Source of the DNA: Sequoia sempervirens
Lineage: Eukaryota > Streptophyta > Pinopsida > Cupressales > Cupressaceae
Assembly: GCA_007258455.2 (NCBI GenBank)
Contig: VDFB02275595.1
Location: 1 to 64,000 of the forward strand
Length of the DNA: 64,000 nt
Direction of reading: 5' to 3'
Part shown: piece by piece, positions 1 to 11,600 of the stretch
How positions within the stretch are numbered: position 1 is the first letter of the stretch
Layout of the letters: every line of letters starts with the position of its first letter
Translations under genes and position numbers: made by a program
The notes under the pieces: model-generated
The model's input: the letters and a program-made list of their open reading frames with translations, nothing else
The model's database searches: none
What the model was told of the DNA's origin: nothing

Positions 1-464
1 AAGAGCAATTCACATAGAGGGTTTAGAGCATCCTTCATATCAGCTGGGAGCATTCACCTTGGGTGAACATCATAAGGCTAAGGCGAACCTCTTGAGGAGA
101 TGCTGAATATTGTCTTCACACCTGGGCACAATGAAGAAGTTGATTCATGGAGACATGAACGAGCTATGTGTGGGCCACATCACTTGGAGGAGAAAATGAA
201 GATCAAAGGAAAGGATGAGCATTTAAAGAACTTGCCATTTGATGTCTCAGTTTTCCATTAATAAGGATATGGCCAGCGACCTGTCAAGGAACAGAGAAAA
301 TGGAATGACAGGAGGAAAAGCTCGAAAATTCTGAGAGCATATGATTCTATGTAAAATTTGCCATTCTATAATGGTGTTACAAGGTACATCATCAGGCGAA
401 GATGATGGTTGTTGGGAGGAGAAAAAAAATGGCTGCAACTAAATCAACAAAGAAGTTCTATTAT
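1..464. other. Unresolved flank of the first solo LTR
   Basis: No gene, LTR border or repeat could be supported here. The last five bases before the LTR (465-469, GTATC) are the left copy of its target-site duplication. This stretch and the sequence after 6285 were therefore contiguous before the insertion. The short open frames look like chance. Confidence 0.5.
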
Positions 465-1513
465 GTATCTGTAATGTCCCCATTTTAGCCATACGCTCTT
501 TCGTGTCTGATAGCCTATTTCCGGAAGCCCATAGGCCAGTCAGAAGCTGAAATTAGGGTTTCCACTTTCAGAGGAGGTTTTGAAGGCTTGCATGCGAGAT
601 TTTTTGATGCATGTCTGGAGGAGCTTTTTGGGTTTCTGGAGAGCTTCGGGGTGTGGTAGCATGCATGACGAGATAATGACTTGCATTTTTGGTTGTTTCC
701 TTGACAGTTTTGGAGGCTTGCATGTTGGTGTTTTATAGTTCTAATTCTGGATTCCTTCTGGGTTTTTAGAGAGCTTCGCAATAATGTGACATGCAACTCA
801 ATCAGAGAACTTTTCCAGACTTACAATTTTTAGTAAGTTACAGCGGCTGCCCGGTTTGTGCTCTAAATGAGTTTGGAACAACTTACTATTTTTAGCAATA
901 TGCTATTTTTAGTAAGTACTATTTTTGGCAGTGCTATTTTTAGCAGCAACTCAGCAGTTCAGTGCAGTGACTATTTCAGGCAGGTCAATCTGAGCAGTTG
1001 GTCATCCAGCATTCTTGGGCTATTTTTGGTAGGTTTGAACTTGTGTTGGGCGTTTCTCTTGATGAGGTAAAATATTTAAATTAAGTGAAATATTTATAAG
1101 GTTGGGTGAACGCCTTAGTGGGGAGATAAGTGATTTTAATTTAATATGGTATTTCACTTAATACTTGATGATTATTTATATTTTAATATTTTGGCGAGAT
1201 TTTGGCTAAGGCTTGGAGGACGGATTATTTGAAGAGGAAATCAAGTCATATTTTAATATATTTCATTTGGACGCCTAGCCTGGAGGAGATAAATACATTT
1301 TATATTGTATTTAGCACTTGATTAAGTGGGACGCTAAAGCTTATATTTCATTTGCAAATTAAATAAAAGTTATATCTCCTCATGTTTGGACGCCCAAGTA
1401 AGGAGATAAATGAAGATTAAATAAAATGTAAATGCAAGTGGAAAAAAGTGGATTTGAAATTCAATTAACTTGGGCTCACTTTCTAGAAGGAGCTGGAAAT
1501 GTCACCTCAAGCC

Positions 1514-1520
1514 TATATAA
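1514..1520 (+). promoter_or_regulatory. Probable LTR TATA box
   Basis: TATATAA lies in GCCTATATAAGG, about 1,045 bases from the LTR start. The second solo LTR has TATATA a similar distance in (12543-12549, minus). The shared position supports this as the U3/R promoter of the family. Confidence 0.5.
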
Positions 1521-2089
1521 GGAGGCTCTTGCTCTCTCATTTGCATCTATTGTTGCTTATCATACTGTTATGCTGCTGAAATGCTTTCAAAGTTTGCTTC
1601 GAGGAATGCATACCTCCTAGTTCTTTCTCTTGGTTTCGTGCTTGAAAGATAGCACCTAGCTGAGTTTTCAGAGACTGCTTCTCATCCAGACTAGCAGACA
1701 AAGCATCAAGGTTGAAGATTTTAGAGATTTGTCAGTTTTGCATTTGTTGGTTAGGGTTTTGTTGAAGTAGAAATCTGCTCATAAGTCCTTGCACAATTTT
1801 TTGGTGGTTCTGCGTATTGGCCCTATGCTTTAGTCTACCTTGGGCACCCCTCCTTGCAAGTTTTCAGATTTTTTTGGAGTGTCTTGGATTTTATCTTGCA
1901 AGTCAACCATTTCTGGAGGTTGTACCTTCTATGAGGCTGCATTGGGAAAAGTGCATAAATTAATCACTTCTGTTTGGAGGAGTTTCTTGGCATGGTCTTG
2001 GTTGCTCAGTTCCTAGCTCTCATTTGCATTCAGTTTCACATCATTCGGAGGTGTTTCGACGATATTATGAGCGTTTTGGTGATTCTAGG

Positions 2090-5000
2090 CTAAGTTACTG
2101 GGTTTGCCCCTACAGGCCCTAGGTTCGATTCGGGTTCAATTCGGGTCCGGTCTGCCCAAATTCGCCCAAGGTTCGAAAATCCCCCTGTGGGTTCGGCCAT
2201 GGTTCGGACCCTTAACTGTGAGTCCGGACAGGGTTTTCGAACCCGAGCAGAATTTCGCGCCCAGGGGCGCTTTTTCAAACGATTTTAGATTTTTTTAATA
2301 TTTTTTTTACTTTTTTTAACTTTTAAAGAGTTTTTTATTCCTTCTAACCCTAATACTTACCTCTAAAACATGAAATAGGTAAAGTGATACTCATTTACCA
2401 ATTTGTGAATAAGAAAAAATGATGTTTTGCCTCCATTGCTGAACTTTCTCTTTTGCTTGCACAAGCTGGAATAGACTTGAAGGTTGATTGTAGATTGTTC
2501 AAAGTTGATTGTTGTGCTATTCCTAAGTACTTGCAAGTGTCTATTCGTTGCTAAGAAGATCATAGAGCAAGATTTCTTCAAAAGAGGTAGGTTTTTTGAA
2601 GTTTTTTTATTATTATTTTTACATTTTTTTTAACAAATGAACTTCAACTCTTTTGTTTTGTTTTTTAGTTTTAGTTTTGTTTTACTTTTCATTCCTCTAA
2701 ATGTCTATAACACGTTCAATTTTTTCATTTTTTTGAAATTAATAAAGTCTTTTAGTTTCAAATTCAATGAATTAATACCAAAATTTCAATATGTTGTGCC
2801 TTAGGTATTCACTATTCCATATTACAATGGCAACAGGTACCTCCTCAGGTTCAATCCAATCTCGTTTCAAAACAAACCCAAACCCTCACCTTTGGAAATA
2901 TGTAGAAATGGTTCAGCAACTTCCAGGTGGTGGAGGATATGTTTGGATTTGTAGTCATTGCCATGCTCAATATTCGAGCTCATATAGTCGAGTGAAAGGG
3001 CACTTGTGCAGGATCCCTGAACTAGGCATCAAACCATGTCCAGGTGAAGATAACAGTGGCATTCCAAATGATATAGTGTTGAAATTTATTGCTGAGCAAG
3101 AAAAGGCAGACCAAAAAGCAACCAGTGGTAAAACAAGCCATCCTTTGAAGAAAGGATCTCGATCCATGAAACCCCCTACACCACCTTCTTATTTTCCACC
3201 TACAGAAAGCCATCCATTTATGGACATCCCTCAAGAGAAAACCATGCCCTCTTCAAATAAAGGATATAAGGGACCGTTGGAAGCTTCATTTCAGAATGAG
3301 GCAAGAGAGATTGCTGATCAAGACATAGCAAGATGTGTCTATGCCAATGGATTGGCATTCAATGTTGTTCGTTCACCATATTGGCAAAAAATGTTGAAAT
3401 CTATTAATGAGGCTCCAAAGGGGTATAAGGGCCCAAGTTTTGAGAAGGGGCGTTGCACCTTATTGGAGAAAGAGGTGAAACATGTAGCAGACTCTTTGAA
3501 GCCCATAAGGGATTCATGGATCGAAACAGGGGTGACCATCATTTCTAATGGATGGAAAGATGCAAAAAATCACCCATTGATCAATGTTATTGTTGTGTAC
3601 CCTAAAGGGGCAATGTTTTTTAGACCAGTGGATTGTGAAGGACAGGCGAAGGATGGTCCATTTATTGCTAACATCCTTTGCCAAGCTATTGAAGAAGTGG
3701 GCCATCAAAATGTTGTGCAAGTTGTAACCGACAATGCCAAAAATTGTAGGGCTACTGGGTTATTGGTTGAGAAGTATCCACACATTTTTTGGACACCTTG
3801 TGTTGTCCACTCCCTCAATCTAATGCTACAAAAAATTGGATCCAAAATTGAGTGGATCAAACAGGTGTATGCTGAGGGCGAAGACATTCAAATGTTTGTC
3901 ACCAACCACCATATGACACAAGGAATATTTAGACAATTCTCAAAATTGGAATTGTTGAAGGTAAGTTAATTCTCAATATTTTAAAAATTTTGAATTTTCT
4001 TTTAATTTTAAATTTTGATTTTGTAAATTTAAATTATATTTTAATTTTAATTTTGATTTTCAAACAGGTTGTCGAGACCCGTTTTGCCTCCAACACAATT
4101 GTGTTGAGACGACTTATAAAGGTTCTTGAGGCACTTGTGCCATGGTAATCAGCCCTAATTGGGTTGTATGGAGGCAATCTAGCAATGAAAGGGCAAATAG
4201 GGTCGGGCAAAGGATCCTAGATGATAATTGGTGGGATCGTGTTGAGTACCTGGTCAGTTTCACTGAGCCTATATTGAGCATGATCTGTTACACAGACATG
4301 GATAGACCTTGTTTGGGAGAAGTATATGATGGTATCGACTCAATGATTGAGAAGATGAAAACCATCATCAATGCAAAAGAGGAAGATCCTGAAGAAAAGT
4401 TCTTCAAAGAGCTACAGGAAATCATGGAAATGACCACTCCCTTGCATCTTCTCACTTTTGCATTAAGTCCCAAGTATTATAGTCCTGAGATACTTTCTGC
4501 TTCATCAAGAGTTGCTCCATATAGGGATGTTGAAGTGGCTCAAGGGTACAAGGCAGCACTACATAGACTCTTCATTGATCGCGACCAACGTGATCGAGTG
4601 AGGGCTGAGTTCATGGCTTTTGCATGCTCTGTAGTGTTGATCAGAATCTTGATGCTCTTCGAGACAAGTTCAGGGTGGATACTCATAGTTGGTTGTACTT
4701 CCATGGGCAAGAATACAGGCACCTCCAACCTATTGCAATAAAAAATTTATCCCAAGTAAGTTTTATATTTTGTAATTTTAATTTTAATTTATATATTAAT
4801 AATTTTGTTTAGTTAAATTCTATAACTCTTAACTATTTAATTTGGTCTTAATAAGTTGCTAGTTCATCCTCTTCTGAGAGGAATTGGAGCACATACTCCT
4901 TCATCCACTCAATAAAACGCAATAGGCTACATTCAAAAAAGGCAGAGGACTTGGTGTATGTGCATTCAAACTTGTGCCTCCTTACACACAAGCATAGTTC

Positions 5001-5577
5001 CTACAAAGGAGACACAAAGAGGTGAGATATTGAACCAGAGCAACTTGACTTGGATGCTTCCACAAGTCACTTAGCTGCACTTGATATTGATGATGACTAT
5101 CAACCTGAAGCAGCTACTGAGCATGAGAGTGGTAGTGTCAGTGCCAATGTCAGTGCTAGTGGCAGTGCTTGTGTGAGTGCCACGAATGCTCTTTGTGGTT
5201 TGACACAAAGTGTAGCATCTAATGTTGCTAATGATGCTGCTTTTTTTTATGACCCATATGATTCAAATTGATCAATGATCAATAATCATTAATGGCTGAT
5301 TGTAAACACTTGACATTTTTATGTTTGAAGTTTGAACTTTAATTTATAATTGTATATCATGACATTTGAGTTTAAAGTGGTGGTGTATTTTTTCTATGTT
5401 ATTTGACTATTAATATGGTGGTGTATTCTAAACTTAATTACTGCTGCAAATATGTATATATTTCTGATTTTTATATGTTTTTGTATTACCGAACCCAAAA
5501 CGAACCCAACCCCAAAAAACAAATTTCCCGAACCGGCGAACCGGGTTCTCGAACCCGAACCCGAACCGGTAACTTAG
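2090..5577 (+). mobile_element. hAT-superfamily DNA transposon, 3.5 kb
   Basis: The terminal inverted repeat starts CTAAGTTAC at 2090, and the right end reads GTAACTTAG, ending at 5577. Outside these lies an exact 8-bp direct repeat ATTCTAGG (2082-2089 and 5578-5585), the target duplication length of hAT elements. The subterminal DNA is rich in GAACCCG/CGGGTTC motifs on both ends. The interior encodes a broken transposase with BED-finger and dimerisation regions. The element sits inside the solo LTR 470-6280, so it inserted after that LTR. Confidence 0.93.
2827..5271 (+). pseudogene. hAT transposase, broken (BED zinc finger, DUF659-like, C-terminal dimerisation region)
   Basis: This would have cut and pasted the surrounding hAT element. 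The N-terminus shows a BED-type finger (WICSHCHAQY followed by H and C within SRVKGHLCRIPELGIKPC). A DUF659-like core follows with VVTDNAKNC and TPCVVHSLNL. The C-terminal part carries the dimerisation signature SERNWSTYSFIH...RNRL...AEDLVYVHSNL (about 4880-4980). Exon 1 ends at 3960 with donor GTAAGT and exon 2 begins at 4068 after CAG; a second intron starts near 4756. The copy is dead: frameshifts are needed near 4140 and 4630, and a TGA interrupts the last exon just before DIEPEQLDLD, where TGG would fit. The ATG at 2827 is preferred over one at 2791 because it directly precedes the conserved N-terminal style. Confidence 0.88.
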
Positions 5578-7189
5578 ATTCTAGGGCTTGCTGGTATGAA
5601 TTTTCTGTTTGCTGCAATTTTATATCAGACTTGATATTTCAGTCCCTTTTGCTATATTTCACATGCTGGATAGCTTGTACTTGATTGGAGTTCATTTCCT
5701 AACATTCTGGAGATCATTGGTTATCTATATCTCATTGTATTTGCAAATTTTTCAACATATTGTAACGCTGAATCAGTAGTACTGATCAGCTCTATTACTT
5801 TCTGCACTTTACATTTTGTATTCCCACTTTTAGTGGAAGAGGTTGGCTTCGCCGCCTCGTTTACTTTCAATTTAAGCAATATCATTCCCGCCATTGGTGG
5901 AAGAGACTGGCCTCGCCGTCTATGCATTGTACTGGGGTCGGCTTGCCGCCCTACTTTACTTTCAGTATTCATACTGTTGATCGGCTGAGCCGTCACCAAT
6001 GCATTAGAACCCCAATGCCATATGTTAGCACCTCACCCACCTCAGGTCTTGAGTGCACATTCATGGCGTTGGTTACTTTCAGCATTGTAATCTTTCAGTT
6101 GCTACTGACGATCCTCAATGCCATATGACAACACCTTTTCCATCTTGGGATTGAGTGTGCATTCTTGGCGTAGAGTTACTTTCCAGCAGTCGATTTTGGA
6201 TTTGGGCAAACCTTAACAGGTGCTTGTTGTGTTGAATTGCTCATTAAAATTGAAAAAAAAAAATTGGTTGGCTCATTACAGTATCATTCCTTTAATTGTT
6301 CTATCTAATGATATTTGCTAGATGACTACATGCTTCATTCGTATCGAGGTAGTTTGATTTTACGAACTATTGTTCATCTCTTTAAAACGCAAGATGGATC
6401 GAGGAGCAAAAGGATGATGGATTAATTATTAGAGATTGCATAAGGAATTCAGGGGCGGAAAGGACGATGGTTTAAGCGTTTGAGGGAGATTAGAAAGGGG
6501 AAGGAAGGGCTCTCAGGAATCCTTTGTTCAGGGAATTCACGAAGTAAAGTTATTTTCTCGCGCCCTTGATCCCCTATCTCGCGAGGCTTGGAGGGAAAGT
6601 CATTGTGTTTGTCCGCACTTGAATGCTTGCTCTAGTTTCTCTCATGGCGGAGCGAAGGAGGAAGGCGGTCGATGCCCAACCTCGTGAAAGAGATGACACT
6701 GATTGGGCTCCTCTACATATTGGAGCTCGTAAAGGCATTTTGTAAATGGGTTTCTCAAACAAATATCAAATCTAGGATACTAGAGACCGATTCTTCCACA
6801 AGTTCAGATCTACTACGGGTATAGAGTTCACCGTTTACACGAATCAGTATGGTTAGAAGTTTGGATCTCTGGCCAACTACAAGGTGTTGTACCCAAACCA
6901 AATTTTTTGCTTCATTAAGGCATTTTGCTTAAAAGAGTCTAAACCTTGTTAAAATGATGTCAAAATACAGTTTTTGGGCAAGTTAAGTATGGACTTTGGT
7001 CAGTGTAATGTCAGTCATCAACAATAGTTGGTCAATGTTTGGTGTCAAAACCTGAGCTTGGAACTCAAAGCAGGACATTTTATGATGAAAGATGCTGAAG
7101 AGATACTTCACGACAGAGGAATACCCCTATAAGGTCAATTCAGTTGTCAGAATGGTGAAGATACTAGCACGAAACAGATGGAAATTTCA

Positions 7190-8450
7190 AGCAGAAAGCA
7201 AATCTGCAGCCCTATAGCCCAGGGGCGCCCTTTAATATGAAGGCCCAGATTTAGTTGCTTCTAGTTGCAGATACATTCAATCTCTTCAGAATTCAGTCAG
7301 CTTTCCGACAAGCTATCAAGCAAGGTCATCTGAGTTGCAGAACTCCGGCAATCGAAGGCGGAAGCAGAAGGTATGAAGAGGTTTTACGTCATAGAGGACT
7401 ATCAATTTTTAGTTTCTACGCCCCTGTAGCTCAGGGGTGCCCTTGAATTTGACCCCTCAGATGATTGAATTTGTAGTTTTCATTTCCCGGAGATCTTTTC
7501 TAATTCAGTCTTCCTACGCAACGCACCCGTCGCGAGATCATTAGATATGCTGAGTGACTATGACAGTGGTTCCAGTGAGCAGGTAAAACAGAGGGTGGAT
7601 AAACGTAAAAATGTCAACCTGTACCTCTATAGGCCAGGGGCGCCTAGCCTTTAGGCCTGTCAGATCGGGTTTTTAGCAGTCAATGTCTTCACGAGATTTG
7701 TGTGGAATCCTCCTAGCTATCCAATGAATCCAGCCGTCAACCTGCAAGGTTTGTCAAACGCTCGTACATGAAGGGTCAGTAGGGGTCATTGAAGAATGCA
7801 GACAACCAGAAAAATGGCTATGGGGGAATTACACACTCCCTTGAAAAAGGCGCCCTTCTTTTTGAGGTCTTAGAAGCAATTTTCTCGCTTCCTCACCTCC
7901 AGAGACATCTCTTCCCAATGCTTCTAGCTACACAAAGACATTGACGATACGCGAATCGGAGCACTCCAGCTCCCGATGTCAAGGGTCAAAGTATGGTGTT
8001 CAGATGAAAGTTACACTTTTATCAAAATGGTAATTGCATTATTGCAAGCTAGGGGCACCCTTGCTTTTCGGGTCCTTAACTCAGCTTTTAGATGCCTTAC
8101 ATACAGTCATTGGTTGCGGAATTCTTCTAGCTACGTGATGAATCTATCATCCAGTCGATAGGAGTCGTCATTCACCGACAGCGGCAGATTGAAGCACTAG
8201 ATGGAAAAACAGAGAAATGGAGTCTACAGGCCTGTACATCAATTTAATAAAAGGCATCTAATGTTTTGAGTCACCAGATGTGGTTTTTAGCAGTCACAGC
8301 TCCAAGCAGACATTTCATCTTGGAGATTCAGGCTTCACGGTGGATATCTCAACTCAATTCCAACATCAGTCAGGGACTCAGAAATCAGAGCTCAACAGAG
8401 GCAAACGTGACTTTTTAGTGAGCTATAAAGTAGGAAGTCAGCAAAAAATC
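7190..8450 (+). repeat. Degenerate tandem array, units of about 200 bp
   Basis: A recurring core of the form TGTAG..CAGGGGCGCCC appears near 7207, 7422, 7624, 7818 (weak) and 8044, so spacing is 196-226 bases. Between cores similar phrases recur (TTTTTAGCAGTCA; CTTCTAGCTAC; AATGAATC near CAGTC). Some cores are small inverted repeats, for example CCCCTG/CAGGGG at 7422. Units are too diverged for a clean boundary. Confidence 0.5.
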
Positions 8451-9110
8451 TCAACTGTTGCTAGGGAACACCTGGAGAGTCAAATTTGGACTTTTCGGAA
8501 TTAGGAAATTTTTCTAAGCGCACCCGGATGCAAAGATTTCAGTTAACTAATTAAAATAATATTAAATTTCAATCTTTTGCATGCCAGCTTAAAAGGACGA
8601 TTTTGCTCAATATTTTAATGTTGGCGCCCTTTTTAATGTTGATTTGCAAATTCGCATGTAAGGGTGAACTGAATATTTTAATATTTTTATTCCTTCGAGA
8701 CTCCAAGTCAGTGGCAGTTGAACTAAGAGGGGTCCAATAAGAACATTTCTTTTGAAATCAGGGTTTTAAATCTTGCAGTGGTGCCATATGCTACAAATTT
8801 TCTCTATTTATTCAACATGGCATCCCATTTCTCTCACACAGTTGAAGAGGAAAGCGAATTTTCTCACTTGTATGGGCGAATTATTCAGCATTCAATATTC
8901 TAAGGCATCAAAGATATCAGTTTACAGATTCTCTTGCAGGTACAAGTCCAAATTATTCAACAAACTTCAAGACAAGATGGCGATTTTAGCATAAGCAAAG
9001 CAAAAACATAAAACAAACTTCTATCTTCTGTCTTAATTTCCTCTAATCTCGTCTTAGGTTTTCTTCGCTTGTCCAAGATTCGATGACTTTTCATAAATCT
9101 GATCATCTAG

Positions 9111-9490
9111 GTTGGTTGTGCACAACTTTCTTCATAAAACCCATGTGTTAAAATTTTTAAGGGAAATTTATTCAGAACTTCAATTCTCGAGGCTTTGATT
9201 TTCTCAACTGAAATTCCTTTGCATGGTGGAGTAGAAGTTGATATTTTTCGAATCTAACATTGTGGGTTGTCTTAGAATCATCTTCTAGACAAAACCCATA
9301 TTTCAAATTTTCTCGGAAAAATTGTCCCCCGCAGCCCCTGCTGCCCTCAGTTGCTTTTTTCGGAAAAGCTCTTGCATGTCAAGCTAAACAGCACTTTTTC
9401 GCAATTCTGACATTTTGGGTTGTCTTAGAATCATTTTCTGGACAAAACCCATGTTTTAGAATTTTTGGTGAAAATTGCCCTCCGACAGGG
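9111..9490 (+). repeat. Three diverged copies of a roughly 152-bp repeat
   Basis: Copies begin near 9113, 9264 and 9417. Each has GGTTGT, then a TTC-rich stretch, then AAAACCCAT, then TTTT and GAAAA. The second and third share GGGTTGTCTTAGAATCAT and a following TCCCCCG/CCCTCCG. They lie just upstream of the coding start at 9580. Confidence 0.6.
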
Positions 9491-11600
9491 TATTTTTAGC
9501 CTCAGTAGGTGACTTTCAGCATCCAGAAAAAGTTGTCAGAATATAGTCGAGTTTACAGTCAACAGGAGAGTTTTCTAGAATGCAGTACACACAGCTCAAA
9601 TTCAAGACTAAGTCAGCCTTGACTCATGACTTCATCGGAACAGTTGACACGGATCTACACAAGGTGCTTCCGGAAGCTATCTTAGATCCGATCAAGATTA
9701 ATAATACAATACTTCAAAACATTTGAGATTCTGGGTTGCTAGAGGCGGCTTCACTCCCTATTTCAGTTCAATGCATAGAATTTGTGATGTCTTGTGTCAA
9801 GCATTACAATTCTACTACTCGCGAAATTCAGTCAGCAGATGGACGAGTGATTTGCAATCTCAAGCCCCAGGACATTGAAAGGTGTTTTGGTATTCCTCAA
9901 CATCCAAACAGTTTGGTCATTACCATGGACTAGTATGAAAGAGCATTCAATGCTGATAAGGACGTGTGTCAGAACAAGATGGCAGAAAGGTGGCTGAAAC
10001 AAAAGAAAAACAAATTGCCAAGCAATGTGGATCGCGGAGAATACAAGGATGAGTACACGATTTTAATCACTCTTCTAAATCGTGTTTTCAGTCATGCAGA
10101 TGCTAACAAATTCCAGCCCTGGATGTACTACATCATTGCACAAATCATTTCCAGGCGAGAGCATTATGGCTGGGCTTCTCTTATCAGCGACATTCTCAAC
10201 AAGCAGATTACTGGTTTCCTAGTTGCCCACCAGTTTCATGTGTTCTTACCTCGTGTACTTGATCGCTTATCAAGGTCAGTTTAGAGGATTGAACACAGTG
10301 AGAATTCTTAGTGTACAGAAAGTTTATCAATACTATGATCAGCTTGAGTTCACAAAGTTCTAGCGACATTTCAAGCGTGTGCAAGAAGCTTTCTTGATGT
10401 ACACAGTGAGAAACCTTGATCGGGAATTGCATGTTCGTATCTCAGCGGTTGCCAGAACAGCAATGGTAGAATGGGCGGACTGGTTCATTTAGTTCCCTAC
10501 ATACACCTACATTCGCACCTACGGATACACAGGAAATCCAGCTATGTTACCTCGCTATACTTCGGATAGAACAGTTTTCATGGAGTTCCTAAGGCAATTA
10601 TATGATGTTCACTTACGTTTGCACCACAAGCGTAAGCCAGCTGCCAACTTTCAATTTCAAATGGGAATCTATTGGTGCAGGACAGCAGTTGATGCCAAGG
10701 CTACAGGACAGGAGTTGGAGAAATACAAGCTCAAGTACCTTGTTGATGCACGCACCTATGACCCCTAGGGTCATTATTTAGCATGCCTTGGTGGTCGCCC
10801 TTACCACAAGCCTACAATGGAGGATTATTGGGTCAACTGCGAAGATGACTTCGAGGTGAGCCGACGTAGTTATAGCAGGTTCTCCCTCGCACATATTTAT
10901 GTCTTCATGTCAGAAGACGTGGGAGGATTATCAGATGATGATGGCGATGTACTTCCTCAATTCTTCAGAGAACAAGTTGATACACAGCCACGTCCAGTTG
11001 TTGATTGGTTTGCCAAAGAATATACATCTGTTAAGGAGAGGTCGAGTAGAGTTATTAAGAACAGCATACTCTACCTTGACAGCAAGAAGACTAGGAGGGC
11101 AGTCATGCCAAGTACAGAGCCGCCACCGATGGATGTTTCACTGCTATCCTCATCAAAACCAAAACAAAAGAAGAGTAACCCTCCTAAGAAGAACAAAGCG
11201 CCTAACAATTCAAAAGGGAAGGCACTTGTTACAGATTTCCACGTGGAGCCAGTCAAAAATACAGTTCGGAGCACACCAAAGCCCGAGGTTCAGCCTCCCA
11301 TGCCATCACCTACACCACAGCAGTCTCCAGTTCCAGTTCACATTGACTTGGACCTAGATTCGCCACCGCGCAATGATACCTCGACACATTCACACTCGTC
11401 AGAGCCTCTTATGACTAGCGCAAGCCCTTCCAGTGAGATTAGTCGGGACTCATCTTTGCTTGAGAATCAACTAGGTAGGAAGAGGAGGCAGCAATCTTAC
11501 GTTCTTGATCATTCATATTTTGATCATGTTTACCAAGATATGCCATACAAGAAGATCAAGAAACAGGTTCATGTAGAGAGAAACGCTGACAAGGAGATCA

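Larger units (their letters stand above)
470..6280 (+). mobile_element. Solo LTR of a Ty3/gypsy family, split by a hAT transposon
   Basis: The LTR opens with TGTAATGTCCCC at 470 and ends with ...CATTACA at 6280, so it has TG...CA ends. It is flanked by an exact 5-bp duplication GTATC (465-469 and 6281-6285), with no internal domain between, so it is a solo LTR left by LTR-LTR recombination. Removing the hAT insertion (2090-5577) and one copy of its duplication leaves about 2.3 kb. The first 100 bases align by eye with the LTR ending at 13605 and with the 3' LTR of the gypsy element at 62186: each has TAATGTCCCC, then a CCTAT-rich stretch, then AAATTAGGGTTTCC. The 3' part holds direct repeats around 6000-6180. 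Confidence 0.92.
6286..9579. other. Non-coding leader or flank of the unknown 9.6-14.6 kb element
   Basis: No protein match is visible. The stretch contains a degenerate array (7190-8450) and a threefold 152-bp repeat (9111-9490), listed separately. The sequence around 8520-8720 is AT-rich and LTR-like. I could not find a 5' LTR, primer-binding site or border, so how this connects to the coding region at 9580 is inferred from adjacency only. Confidence 0.4.
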
